64,000 nucleotides of DNA from assembly GCF_001902295.1 (NCBI RefSeq), contig NZ_CP018335.1, positions 2,356,001-2,420,000 on the forward strand, written 5' to 3'. Positions 44,364 to 53,332 of the stretch are shown in pieces; position 1 is the stretch's first letter; every line of letters begins with the position of its first letter. This stretch comes from Clostridium kluyveri (GTDB taxonomy: Bacteria; Bacillota; Clostridia; Clostridiales; Clostridiaceae). The position numbers and the translations under genes are program-made. Under the pieces are notes generated by a model. It had not been told where the DNA came from and ran no database searches. It worked only from the letters and a program-made list of their open reading frames with translations.

Positions 44364-44672
44364 TTTAAATTCCTCCAATTCATTTTTACTATCATATTAA
44401 ATTTTTCTTATCTGCAAATACTTTTTATAGTTATATGATAAGGATTAATGATTAAAATAAAATTAGTAAAAGATTAAAATCTCATTAGAAAATTAACGCA
44501 AAAATATATTATATTAATAAAGACTATTCTTAAGAATTCTTTTTTTCTTCATATTTATTATTGACAAAAAATTTAAAAAGCTTTATATTAAATTTATGGA
44601 TAAGTGATATTTATAAATCATATATATCGAATAATAAGCATTATTATAAGAATATAACTAGGAGGTTTTATT
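44364..44672. other. Divergent intergenic region between the DUF4342 gene and cooS
   Basis: 309 bases of about 80 percent A/T or more. It carries the cooS promoter at 44561-44589. The remainder, presumably with the DUF4342 promoter, shows no palindromic repeat copy, reading frame or known riboswitch. Confidence 0.5.
44561..44589 (+). promoter_or_regulatory. Sigma-A promoter of the cooS operon
   Basis: TTGACA (44561-44566), a 17-base A/T spacer and TATATT (44584-44589). It lies about 84 bases before the cooS start, so a leader of about 75 bases is expected. Confidence 0.75.
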
Positions 44673-46553
44673 ATGTCAAATAACAAAATTTGTGAATCAG
44701 CAGATAAAATATTAGAAAATTTTATAAGTTCTCTAGATAATGTACAAACTTCACACCACAGAGTGGACAGTCAGAAAATCAAATGTGGTTTTGGACAACT
44801 GGGAGTATGCTGTAAACTGTGTGCCAATGGTCCCTGTAGAATAACACCTACATCTCCAAAAGGAATATGTGGTGCTAATGCAGATACCATAGTTGCCAGA
44901 AATTTTCTACGGGCTGTGGCCGCAGGAAGTGGCTGTTATATTCATATAGTAGAAAATACAGCTAGGAATGTAAAATCCCTTGGAGAAACCGGTGGAGAGA
45001 TAAAAGGAATAAATGCCTTAAATAATCTAGCAGAAAAACTCGGTATAACAGAACCAGATAGCCACAAAAAGGCTGTCTTAGTAGCGGATGAAGTATTGAA
45101 AGATTTATATAAACCAAAATTCGAAAAAATGGAAGTTATAAATAAAATAGCCTATGCACCTAGACTGAAGAATTGGGAAGAATTAAATATAATGCCTGGA
45201 GGTGCAAAATCAGAGGTTTTTGATGGTGTGGTAGAAACTTCCACAAATCTAAATAGTGATCCTGTCAACATGCTTTTAACCTGTTTAAAGCTTGGAATAT
45301 CCACTGGAATTTATGGCCTTACCCTTACCAATTTATTGAACGACATCATTTTAGGTGAACCTGAAATAAGACCTGCAAAGGTTGGTTTTAAAGTAGTAGA
45401 CCCAGATTATATAAACTTGATGATAACAGGTCATCAGCACTCCATGATTGCCCATCTTCAAGATAAACTTATAGAACCTGAAGTTATCAAAAAAGCTCAG
45501 TCAATTGGTGCCAAAGGCTTTAGATTAGTAGGCTGTACTTGTGTGGGACAGGATTTACAATTGAGAGGCAAACACTATACTGAAGTTTTTTCAGGTCATG
45601 CTGGAAATAATTTTACAAGTGAAGCTCTAATAGCTACAGGAGGTATAGATGCCATAGTATCAGAATTTAACTGCACTCTTCCCGGCATTGAGCCAATAAC
45701 CGATAAGTTCCTAGTTAAAATGATATGCCTTGATGATGTAAGTAAAAAATCCAATGCAGAATATATAGAATACTCCTACAAAGATAGAGAAAAAATAAGC
45801 AGTCATATTATAGATGAAGCACTTGAAAGCTATACGGAAAGAAGAGCTAAAATCAAAATTAATATTCCTAAAAATCACGGTTTTGATGATGTAATAACTG
45901 GTGTAAGTGAAACTTCTCTTAGAGAATTTTTAGGAGGCAGTTGGAAACCTCTTGTAGATCTCATAGCCTCCGGAAAAATAAAAGGTGTAGCGGGAATAGT
46001 AGGCTGCTCAAATCTAACTGCTAAAGGCCATGATGTATTTACAGTAGAACTTGCAAAAGAACTTATAAAGAGAAATATAATTATTCTCTCTGCAGGGTGC
46101 TCCAGCGGCGGTCTTGAAAATGTAGGACTTATGTCACCTGGTGCTGCAGAACTTGCAGGAAACAGTTTAAAAGAAGTATGTAAAAGCCTTGGTATACCTC
46201 CTGTATTAAATTTTGGTCCTTGTCTTGCCATTGGAAGACTTGAAATTGTGGCAAAAGAATTGGCAGAGTACTTGAATATAGATATTCCTCAGCTTCCACT
46301 AGTTCTTTCAGCACCTCAGTGGCTTGAAGAACAAGCTCTGGCAGACGGAAGTTTCGGACTTGCACTTGGGCTCCCTCTTCATCTTGCCATATCCCCATTC
46401 ATAGGAGGAAGCAAAGTTGTTACAAAAGTTCTCTGTGAGGATATGGTAAATCTTACAGGTGGAAAACTTATAGTGGAGGACGATATAGTAAAAGCTGCAG
46501 ATAAATTAGAAGAAACCATACTTGAAAGAAGAAAAAGTTTAGGTCTTAATTAA
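44673..46553 (+). CDS. cooS: Anaerobic nickel CO dehydrogenase, catalytic subunit
   Basis: The enzyme interconverts CO and CO2. The 626-residue protein has the N-terminal cluster cysteines (CGFGQLGVCCKLCANGPCR, from residue 37, for clusters B and D) and the C-cluster ligands in LVGCTCVGQDLQLRGKH (near 286), FNCTLPGIEP, GIVGCSNLTAKG, ILSAGCSSGG and NFGPCLAIGR. It heads a three-gene operon with a ferredoxin-like protein and an NAD(P)-type flavoprotein, which suggests a CO-dependent NAD(P)H route rather than the acetyl-CoA synthase complex, which is not in the window. The ATG follows TAGGAGG. Confidence 0.96.
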   Translation: MSNNKICESADKILENFISSLDNVQTSHHRVDSQKIKCGFGQLGVCCKLCANGPCRITPTSPKGICGANADTIVARNFLRAVAAGSGCYIHIVENTARNVKSLGETGGEIKGINALNNLAEKLGITEPDSHKKAVLVADEVLKDLYKPKFEKMEVINKIAYAPRLKNWEELNIMPGGAKSEVFDGVVETSTNLNSDPVNMLLTCLKLGISTGIYGLTLTNLLNDIILGEPEIRPAKVGFKVVDPDYINLMITGHQHSMIAHLQDKLIEPEVIKKAQSIGAKGFRLVGCTCVGQDLQLRGKHYTEVFSGHAGNNFTSEALIATGGIDAIVSEFNCTLPGIEPITDKFLVKMICLDDVSKKSNAEYIEYSYKDREKISSHIIDEALESYTERRAKIKINIPKNHGFDDVITGVSETSLREFLGGSWKPLVDLIASGKIKGVAGIVGCSNLTAKGHDVFTVELAKELIKRNIIILSAGCSSGGLENVGLMSPGAAELAGNSLKEVCKSLGIPPVLNFGPCLAIGRLEIVAKELAEYLNIDIPQLPLVLSAPQWLEEQALADGSFGLALGLPLHLAISPFIGGSKVVTKVLCEDMVNLTGGKLIVEDDIVKAADKLEETILERRKSLGLN

Positions 46554-46572
46554 AATTTAAAGGGTGGTTTTT

Positions 46573-47028
46573 ATGAAAAGGATAATGATAAATAAAGATT
46601 TATGTACCGGATGCTTAAACTGCACTTTGGCCTGTATGGCACAGCACAACAAAAATGGTAAATCCTTTTTTGATATGGATCTTGAGGACATTTCTCTTGA
46701 AAGCAGAAATCATATATCCAAAGATGAATATGGAAATAAACTTCCTATATTTTGCCGCCACTGTGATGATGCTGAATGTGTTATAACCTGTATGAGTGGA
46801 GCTATGACAAAAGATGCTGAAACTGGTATGGTTTCCTATGATGAAGACAAATGTGCCAGCTGTTTCATGTGTGTCATGTCCTGTCCATATGGAGTCTTGA
46901 AACCAGATACTAAAACAAAGAGTAAAGTGGTGAAATGCGATTTGTGCGGTGATAGAGATACTCCAAGATGTGTTGAAAATTGTCCTACGGGAGCAATTTA
47001 TATGGAAAAGGAGGAAGGGCTTTTATGA
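46573..47028 (+). CDS. Four-cluster ferredoxin-like electron carrier (CooF/HycB type)
   Basis: The 151-residue protein has repeated cysteine motifs: CTGCLNCTLACMAQHN near residue 13, CRHCDDAECVITCMSG near 57, CASCFMCVMSCPYG near 93 and CDLCGDRDTPRCVENCPTG near 122. This is the arrangement of CooF, HycB and DMSO-reductase B subunits, which carry up to four 4Fe-4S clusters. Next to cooS it most likely takes electrons from CO oxidation and hands them to the flavoprotein encoded next. The ATG at 46573 follows AAAGGGTGG. Its TGA overlaps the following ATG. Confidence 0.93.
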   Translation: MKRIMINKDLCTGCLNCTLACMAQHNKNGKSFFDMDLEDISLESRNHISKDEYGNKLPIFCRHCDDAECVITCMSGAMTKDAETGMVSYDEDKCASCFMCVMSCPYGVLKPDTKTKSKVVKCDLCGDRDTPRCVENCPTGAIYMEKEEGLL

Positions 47029-48287
47029 AGAATTTAATAAAAAAACTGTACCCCAACAAATATTTGATAATAGGAGCCAGTGCCGCTGGAATAAATGCCG
47101 CCAAAACCTTGAGAAGACTAGACAGTAATTCCCGCATAACAATTATTTCAAAAGACAAAAGTGTTTATTCAAGGTGCATGCTCCACAGAGTACTTGATGG
47201 GAGTAGAAATTTAAACACTATAAGCTTTATAGAAGATAATTTCTTCAAAAAGTACAACATAAATTGGATAAAAGGTGTTGAAGTTGACCATATAGACAGT
47301 TTAAGTAAAAAAGTACACTTGAAAGATACAAGGAACTTTAAATATGACAAGCTTCTTATAGCTTCTGGAGCCTCTTCTTTTGTTCCTCCTGTCAAAAATT
47401 TAAGAGAGGGAAAAGGCGTATACTGTCTTCGAAATTTTGAAGACGTAATTTCTATAAAAGAAAGAGCCAAAGAGTCCAAAAATGCAGTAATACTTGGTGC
47501 AGGATTAGTTGGAATAGACGCCCTTTTAGGTATTATGGAAAAAGGTATTAAAATATCTCTGGTGGAAATGGGAGATAAAATTCTTCCCCTTCAGCTTGAC
47601 AAGAAGGCATCCTCTATATACGAAAAACTTTTAAAAGAAAAAGATGTGGATATCTTTACCTTGACCAAATTGGAAGAAGTGATTCTAGATAAAAATGGTT
47701 ATGTTCAAAAAGCAGTGTTGTCAAATTCATCTTCTATAGATTGTGACATGATAATTGCAGCTGCTGGTGTACGTCCTAATATAGACTTTATAAAAAATAC
47801 AGATATAAAAGCTGAAAAGGGAATTTTAATAGATAAGCACTGCAAAACTACGGCAGATCACATATATGCAGCAGGAGACGTAACCTTCACTGCACCAATA
47901 TGGCCCATAGCAGTAAAACAAGGTATAATTGCCGCTTACAACATGGCATCTATAAAAAAAGAACTGGATGATAATTTTGGCATGAAAAATTCTATGAATT
48001 TACTTGGAGTTCCCTGTGTATCCCTTGGGAAAGTCAATGCTGCCGATGATACCTATACCATAAACACTCTGGAATGGGAGGGTGTTTATAAAAAAATAAT
48101 TCACAAAAACGGTATAATTACAGGTGCACTGTTAGTAGGTGATATATCCTACTCGGGAGTACTTGGACATCTTATAAAGAATAAGATAGATATAAGTCAT
48201 ATTCACAAAAATATTTTTGATATAGATTATTCTGATTTTTATAATGTGAATGAAAATGGTGAATACAGCTATAAATTGAGCGTATAA
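47025..48287 (+). CDS. FAD-dependent NAD(P) oxidoreductase of the CODH operon
   Basis: The 420-residue protein belongs to the pyridine nucleotide-disulfide oxidoreductase fold: FAD-binding IIGASAAGINAAKTL near residue 15, an NAD-binding GAGLVGIDALLGIMEKG near residue 157, and the second FAD motif HIYAAGDVTFTAPI near 285. It lacks the CxxxxC redox pair of lipoamide dehydrogenases and matches NADH oxidase/nitrite-reductase-like and rubredoxin-reductase-like proteins; a single Cys near 48 (SRCMLHRV) resembles that of NADH oxidase/peroxidase. The ATG at 47025 follows AAAGGAGGAAGGGC and shares four bases with the upstream stop. It probably reduces NAD(P)+ with CO-derived electrons. Confidence 0.88.
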   Translation: MKNLIKKLYPNKYLIIGASAAGINAAKTLRRLDSNSRITIISKDKSVYSRCMLHRVLDGSRNLNTISFIEDNFFKKYNINWIKGVEVDHIDSLSKKVHLKDTRNFKYDKLLIASGASSFVPPVKNLREGKGVYCLRNFEDVISIKERAKESKNAVILGAGLVGIDALLGIMEKGIKISLVEMGDKILPLQLDKKASSIYEKLLKEKDVDIFTLTKLEEVILDKNGYVQKAVLSNSSSIDCDMIIAAAGVRPNIDFIKNTDIKAEKGILIDKHCKTTADHIYAAGDVTFTAPIWPIAVKQGIIAAYNMASIKKELDDNFGMKNSMNLLGVPCVSLGKVNAADDTYTINTLEWEGVYKKIIHKNGIITGALLVGDISYSGVLGHLIKNKIDISHIHKNIFDIDYSDFYNVNENGEYSYKLSV

Positions 48288-48298
48288 ATAATAGGAAC

Positions 48299-48334
48299 TG
48301 TATAAAAAGGTTTATTTTTATACAGTTCCTTCAT
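48299..48334. terminator. Bidirectional terminator between the CODH and leu operons
   Basis: A perfect 15-bp stem (GGAACTGTATAAAAA with its complement TTTTTATACAGTTCC) with a six-base loop between the two convergent operons. Confidence 0.85.
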
Positions 48335-48350
48335 TCATTAATAACATAAA

Positions 48351-49415
48351 CTACAAATTTTTAACTACTAAATCTCCCATTTCCTCTGTTCCTACAATTT
48401 TTGAACCTTCTGTGGCAATATCCAAAGTTCTATACCCTTCTTTTAAAACTTTTGATATGGAATTTTCTATATTATGTGAAATCTCATCCATATTAAAACT
48501 ATATTTAAACATCATAGATATGCTCATAAGAGTACCAATAGGATTAGCTTTATTCTGCGCTGCAATATCCGGTGCAGAGCCGTGTATAGGTTCATATAGT
48601 CCAAAAGAATCCTCCCGTACACTGGCAGAAGGCAGCATTCCGAGGGAACCCGTCAGCATTGAGGCTTCATCACTTAAAATATCTCCAAACATATTTTCTG
48701 TTAAAATTACATCAAACTGCCCCGGATTTTTAATAAGCTGCATGGCAGCATTATCTACATACATGTAATTAAGCTCCACATCATCATACTCTTTTGCAAT
48801 TTCACCTACAACTTCCCTCCACAGTTTAGAGCTTTCAAGTACATTGGCTTTATCTATCAAGGTAAGTTTCTTATTTCTCTTTCTAGCAATTTCAAAAGAT
48901 CTTCTGGCAATTCTATCTATTTCAAAGGTGGAATAACTTATAGTATCCCAGGCTTTTTGTCCCCCTTCTACATTTATCCTGTCTTTTTCTCCAAAATATG
49001 CTCCTCCGGTTAACTCTCTCACTATCATTATATCAAGTCCTTCTCCAAGCACTTCAGGTTTTAAATTTGAAGCGGATTTAAGCTCTGGAAATAATATGGC
49101 AGGTCTTAAATTGGCAAATACCCCAAGGACTTTTCTTATGCCCAGAAGTCCTGCTTCAGGTCTTAAATTTCCGGGCAGTTTATCCCATTTAGGTCCTCCT
49201 ACTGCCCCCAAAAGCACTGCATCACTGCTCTTGCAGATCTTTATAGTCTCCTCTGGAAGAGGTGTTCCTTTTTCATCTATGGCACTTCCTCCTAGCAGTA
49301 CCTCTTCATATTCAAAATCAAATTTATATTTATGTGCTGCAGCCTTTAAAACTTTTTTTCCCTGTGCAATTATTTCCTTCCCAACTCCATCTCCTGGTAT
49401 AATAGCTATTTTCAC
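48351..49415 (-). CDS. leuB: 3-Isopropylmalate dehydrogenase
   Basis: LeuB oxidises 3-isopropylmalate to the leucine precursor 2-oxoisocaproate with NAD. The 354-residue protein has IAIIPGDGVGKEIIAQGKKV, DAVLLGAVGGPKWDKLPGNL, the substrate arginines around LRPAILFPELK, the YMYVDNAAMQLI motif with its metal Asp, and GSLGMLPSASV plus EPIHGSAPDIAAQNKANPIG. The start is GTG, overlapping the leuD stop as GTGA. It is the last gene of the leuA-leuC-leuD-leuB operon. Confidence 0.97.
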   Translation of the reverse strand: MKIAIIPGDGVGKEIIAQGKKVLKAAAHKYKFDFEYEEVLLGGSAIDEKGTPLPEETIKICKSSDAVLLGAVGGPKWDKLPGNLRPEAGLLGIRKVLGVFANLRPAILFPELKSASNLKPEVLGEGLDIMIVRELTGGAYFGEKDRINVEGGQKAWDTISYSTFEIDRIARRSFEIARKRNKKLTLIDKANVLESSKLWREVVGEIAKEYDDVELNYMYVDNAAMQLIKNPGQFDVILTENMFGDILSDEASMLTGSLGMLPSASVREDSFGLYEPIHGSAPDIAAQNKANPIGTLMSISMMFKYSFNMDEISHNIENSISKVLKEGYRTLDIATEGSKIVGTEEMGDLVVKNL

Positions 49416-49906
49416 TTGTTTTCCACCTCTTTTTTTATATAACCTATAAGTCCCTGGGATTCTATTATCTTCTGCATAAATTCTGGAAAAGGAGCTGCTT
49501 TATAAGTCTTATTTTTGGTCATATTGGTAATTACTCCTGAATTTACATCAATAGATATTTCATCCTTTTCTTCTATATCCCTTGCAGCTTCTCTGCATTC
49601 CATTATGGGAAGCCCAATATTTATAGAATTTCTAAAAAATATTCTGGCAAAGGTTTCTGCTATTACACAGCTAATTCCCGATGCCTTAATAGCTATAGGG
49701 GCATGTTCTCTTGAGGAACCACATCCAAAATTTTTACCTGCTATAATTATATCTCCTTTATTTATCTTCTTTAAAAAATCTTTATCTAAATCCTCCATAC
49801 AGTGAGAAGCAAGTTCCTTTTCATCACTGGTGTTTAAATATCTGGCTGGAATTATAACATCTGTGTCAACATTGTCTCCATATTTAATAGTTTTTCCCTT
49901 TACCAT
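49412..49906 (-). CDS. leuD: 3-Isopropylmalate dehydratase, small subunit
   Basis: LeuD is the small subunit of isopropylmalate isomerase. The 164-residue protein has YGDNVDTDVIIPARYLNTSD near the start and the swivel-domain motif IIAGKNFGCGSSREHAPIAI near residue 54. The length is that of the short bacterial and archaeal type. Stop and start overlap with leuB and a two-base gap to leuC indicate one transcript. The ATG follows AGGAGGTAGTATAAA. Confidence 0.96.
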   Translation of the reverse strand: MVKGKTIKYGDNVDTDVIIPARYLNTSDEKELASHCMEDLDKDFLKKINKGDIIIAGKNFGCGSSREHAPIAIKASGISCVIAETFARIFFRNSINIGLPIMECREAARDIEEKDEISIDVNSGVITNMTKNKTYKAAPFPEFMQKIIESQGLIGYIKKEVENK

Positions 49907-49907
49907 T

Positions 49908-51170
49908 TTATACTACCTCCTCTGGTGATGAAATCTTTCCCGTTACAGCAGAAGCCGCTGCTACCGCTGGACTTGCTAAATAGACTTCACTTTCTACATG
50001 TCCCATTCTTCCTATAAAATTTCTGTTTGTGGTGGCTACAGCCCTTTCTCCTTTTGCAAGTATACCCATATGTCCTCCAAGACAGGGACCGCAGGTAGGC
50101 GTGCTTACCACTGCTCCCGATTCTATAAATATTTCCAAAAGTCCCTCTTTCATAGCTTGAAGGTATATGCTCTGAGTTGCAGGAAATATAATGGTTCTTA
50201 CATTGGAATTTACTTTTCTGCCTTTCAGCACTTTAGCTGCCGCCCTTAAGTCTCCTATTCTGCCATTGGTACAGGAGCCTATGACTGCCTGATCTATCTT
50301 TACCTCTCCCACCTCATCAATGGTTCTGGTATTTTCAGGTATATGAGGGAATGCCACTGTAGGACGAATCTTTGACAAATCTATTTCTATTGTTTTAACA
50401 TATTCTGCATCCTCGTCTGCTTCATATACAGTATAACTTCTATTTGAATGTTCTTTTACATACTCTATAGTCTTTTCATCTACCGGGAAAATTCCATTTT
50501 TAGCTCCTGCTTCAATAGCCATGTTAGATATGGTAAATCGATCATCCATAGATAATTCTCCTACCCCTTCTCCTGTAAATTCCATGGAGTTATAAAGCGC
50601 TCCATCCACTCCTATCATTCCAATAATATGGAGAATAATATCTTTTCCACTTACCCAGGGGCTTAATTTGCCCTTTAGTACAAATTTTATAGCTTCAGGT
50701 ACTTTAAACCAGGCTTCTCCTGTGGCCATTCCTGCAGCCATATCTGTGCTTCCAACACCTGTGGAAAAAGCTCCCAGTGCACCATAGGTGCAGGTATGGG
50801 AGTCTGCACCTATTATTACATCTCCGCACACTGCCAATCCTTTTTCTGGAATAAGAGCGTGTTCAATTCCCATTTGACCTATTTCAAAATAATTTTTAAT
50901 ATCTTTGTCCTTTGCAAATTCTCTTACACATTTGCACTGCTCTGCTGATTTTATATCCTTATTAGGAGTAAAATGATCTGGAACAATTGCAACCTTTTCC
51001 TTGTGAAAAACTTTATTGCTTCCAATTTTATTAAATTCATTTATAGCTACCGGGGTAGTTATATCATTTCCAAGTACTAAATCCAATTTTACTTTTATTA
51101 ATTCTCCCGCTTTTACACTATCCAGCCCTGCATGGGAAGCTAGTATTTTTTGCGTCATGGTCATTGCCAC
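49908..51170 (-). CDS. leuC: 3-Isopropylmalate dehydratase, large subunit
   Basis: LeuC carries the 4Fe-4S aconitase-type active site. The 420-residue protein has the cysteines in VIGSCTNGRIGDLRAAAKVL and STPTCGPCLGGHMG, and ADSHTCTYGALGAFSTGVGS near residue 135. Three starts are close together: the GTG at 51170, eight bases after GGAG, was chosen, but the ATG codons two and four codons on are possible. Together with LeuD it isomerises 2- to 3-isopropylmalate. Confidence 0.95.
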   Translation of the reverse strand: MAMTMTQKILASHAGLDSVKAGELIKVKLDLVLGNDITTPVAINEFNKIGSNKVFHKEKVAIVPDHFTPNKDIKSAEQCKCVREFAKDKDIKNYFEIGQMGIEHALIPEKGLAVCGDVIIGADSHTCTYGALGAFSTGVGSTDMAAGMATGEAWFKVPEAIKFVLKGKLSPWVSGKDIILHIIGMIGVDGALYNSMEFTGEGVGELSMDDRFTISNMAIEAGAKNGIFPVDEKTIEYVKEHSNRSYTVYEADEDAEYVKTIEIDLSKIRPTVAFPHIPENTRTIDEVGEVKIDQAVIGSCTNGRIGDLRAAAKVLKGRKVNSNVRTIIFPATQSIYLQAMKEGLLEIFIESGAVVSTPTCGPCLGGHMGILAKGERAVATTNRNFIGRMGHVESEVYLASPAVAAASAVTGKISSPEEVV

Positions 51171-51213
51171 ATAAATCACTCCTATCAAAATTTTATATTA
51201 ATTTAAATATCTA

Positions 51214-52758
51214 CTAATTAGCTGAAATTTTTTGTAAATCCTTTGAATAAGTTTCATAATACAATTTATTTACAGCATTTATAAAAGCTATACCGCTGGC
51301 CTCTACAATATCTGTACTTATACCTTTTGCTGAAAATATTTTCCCTTCCTTTTCAATTCTCACAGTTACTTCTCCCATTGCATCTTTTCCACTTCCTACA
51401 GCTTTTATAAAGTAGTCATTTAAAGTAACATCTATGCCAGTGGCTTTTTCAATGGCTTTAAATGTAGCATCCACAGGTCCATCTCCACAGGAAGCTTCAC
51501 TTAATTTTTTTCCGTTACATTCAATCTCCACAGTAGAAGTAGACACTACAGTGTTTCCTGTAAAAACTTGATAGTACTTTAACTTAAATACTTCTGGAAC
51601 ATGAAATATTTCATTTTTCACAAGGCTTTCTATATCCTCGTCGGATATATGCTTTTTCTTATCTGCCAGCTCTTTAAATTTTTTAAAAATTTCATCTGTT
51701 TTCTCTGTGCTTAAATCTTTATATCCCATTTCATGTAAATGCTCTACAAAAGCATGTCTCCCAGAATGTTTGCCTAACACTATAAAATTTTTCTTAAGTC
51801 CTACGGATTCCGGTGTCATAATTTCATAGGTTTCTCTGCAGTTTAATACCCCATGTTGGTGTATACCGGATTCATGAGCAAAAGCATTAGCTCCTACTAT
51901 TGCCTTGTTTCCTTGAACCTGCATACCTGTCACATGGCTTACTATACTGCTGGTTTTAGTTATCTCCTCTGTTACAATATCCGTATGACAATTGAAACTA
52001 TCCGCTCTTGTACTGATTGCCATTACAATTTCTTCAAGGGCTGCATTTCCTGCCCTTTCTCCCAGTCCATTTATGGCACATTCAATTTGCTCTGCACCAC
52101 TTTCAATGGCTGCCAGAGAATTTGCCACAGCCAGACCCAAATCATTATGACAGTGTACACTTATAATTGCATCTTCAATATTTTTTACATTTTCTTTAAT
52201 TCCTTTAATGAATGCACCATACTCTACGGGAGTGGTATATCCTACCGTATCTGGTATATTTACCACATCTGCACCTGCTTCTATAACAGCCTCTAAAACT
52301 TTATATAGAAATTCCGGTCTTGTTCTTGTAGCATCTTCTGGTGAAAATTCTATGCTGGGACACAGTCCCTTAGCATATCTTACCATATCTGCCGCCCTTT
52401 TTAAAACTTCTTCTGGTTTCATTTTCAACTTATGCTCCATGTGAATATCCGATGTGGCAAGAAAAATATGAATTCTCGGTTTTAAGGAACCTTTAAGAGC
52501 TTCCCAAGCACAGTCTATATCTTCCTTTGAAGCTCTCGCAAGTCCCACTATGACGGGACCCTGTATATTTTCGGCAATAGCCTTAACTGCCTCAAAATCT
52601 CCATGGGAAGCCTTAGGAAATCCAGCTTCTATAACATCTACAGACAATTTTTGAAGTTGTTTTGCAATGGTAATTTTATCATTTATATTAAGGCTCACCT
52701 TAGGTGTTTGTTCTCCATCCCTTAACGTAGTATCAAATATATATATTTTCTTTGTCAT
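51214..52758 (-). CDS. leuA: 2-Isopropylmalate synthase
   Basis: LeuA condenses acetyl-CoA with 2-oxoisovalerate, the first committed step to leucine. The 514-residue protein has IFDTTLRDGEQTPKVSLNIN, the metal site IISVHCHNDLGLAVANSLAA and VGANAFAHESGIHQHGVLNC, and the C-terminal LeuA regulatory domain (about residues 385-505), which gives leucine feedback control. Citramalate synthase is a relative but usually differs in the N-terminal motif. Two leucine T-box leaders precede it. The ATG follows AGGAGGAATTTTT. Confidence 0.96.
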   Translation of the reverse strand: MTKKIYIFDTTLRDGEQTPKVSLNINDKITIAKQLQKLSVDVIEAGFPKASHGDFEAVKAIAENIQGPVIVGLARASKEDIDCAWEALKGSLKPRIHIFLATSDIHMEHKLKMKPEEVLKRAADMVRYAKGLCPSIEFSPEDATRTRPEFLYKVLEAVIEAGADVVNIPDTVGYTTPVEYGAFIKGIKENVKNIEDAIISVHCHNDLGLAVANSLAAIESGAEQIECAINGLGERAGNAALEEIVMAISTRADSFNCHTDIVTEEITKTSSIVSHVTGMQVQGNKAIVGANAFAHESGIHQHGVLNCRETYEIMTPESVGLKKNFIVLGKHSGRHAFVEHLHEMGYKDLSTEKTDEIFKKFKELADKKKHISDEDIESLVKNEIFHVPEVFKLKYYQVFTGNTVVSTSTVEIECNGKKLSEASCGDGPVDATFKAIEKATGIDVTLNDYFIKAVGSGKDAMGEVTVRIEKEGKIFSAKGISTDIVEASGIAFINAVNKLYYETYSKDLQKISAN

Positions 52759-52785
52759 AAAAATTCCTCCTTTTTATAATTCAAA

Positions 52786-52983
52786 ATATAAAAAACAGAC
52801 TTCTCTATGGGGCGAGAAGTCTGTCGCGGTGCCACCCAAATTTTTTCTTAATTAAATAACGGCGTAAACCGATAGAGCCTACTAAAATTTCAGCTTATAA
52901 CTCCAGGGTGAGTTCAACCTGTATGATTTATGGGTTTTCACCTATTCCCACTCTCTTTTAAATCCATTGACATGTCTACTATT
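52786..52983 (-). promoter_or_regulatory. T-box leader 1 (proximal), leucine specific
   Basis: The minus strand has the T-box sequence TGGGTGGCACCGCG (52838-52825), a terminator CAGACTTCTC... (52823-52796) that the T-box bulge would replace with an antiterminator, and the specifier loop GAACTC with CTC (Leu) at 52912-52910. Uncharged tRNA-Leu should allow reading into leuA. Confidence 0.93.
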
Positions 52984-52999
52984 CCCTATCATAGTTTTT

Positions 53000-53035
53000 A
53001 CAATGCATAATGCACAGTTCACAATGCACAATTTA
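53000..53035. repeat. AATTCACAGTTCAC-family arm between the two T-boxes
   Basis: Units ACAATGCATAATGCACAG and TTCACAATGCACAATTTA sit between the tandem leaders. The palindrome's second arm is not present. Confidence 0.55.
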
Positions 53036-53059
53036 TAGATTTTTTCTTTTTAAATATAA

Positions 53060-53275
53060 AAAACAGACCTCTCATGGGGCGAGAAGTCTGTCGCGGTACC
53101 ACCCAAATTTTTTCTTAATTAAATAACGACAATACTGCCGGCACAGCCTACTAAAATTTCAGCCTACAACTCCAGAGCGAGTTCAATGTGTACTATCTAT
53201 GGGTTCTCACCTTTCCCCAATCTCTTTAAAATATAAACACACCTACTGTTCTCCATCTCAGTTTTTATAATCATC
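53060..53275 (-). promoter_or_regulatory. T-box leader 2 (distal), leucine specific
   Basis: A second full leader: T-box GGGTGGTACCGCG (53104-53092), terminator at 53090-53064 ending in a long T run, and the specifier CTC at 53181-53179 in ATTGAACTCGC. The sequence is close to leader 1 but not identical (for example GGTACC for GGCACC), which fits a tandem duplication. Both must antiterminate for leuA transcription. Confidence 0.93.
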
Positions 53276-53332
53276 TATATACCTGTCAGTATATTATAAA
53301 TTAGATTTGCTGTCAATAGATAAATAACTTTT

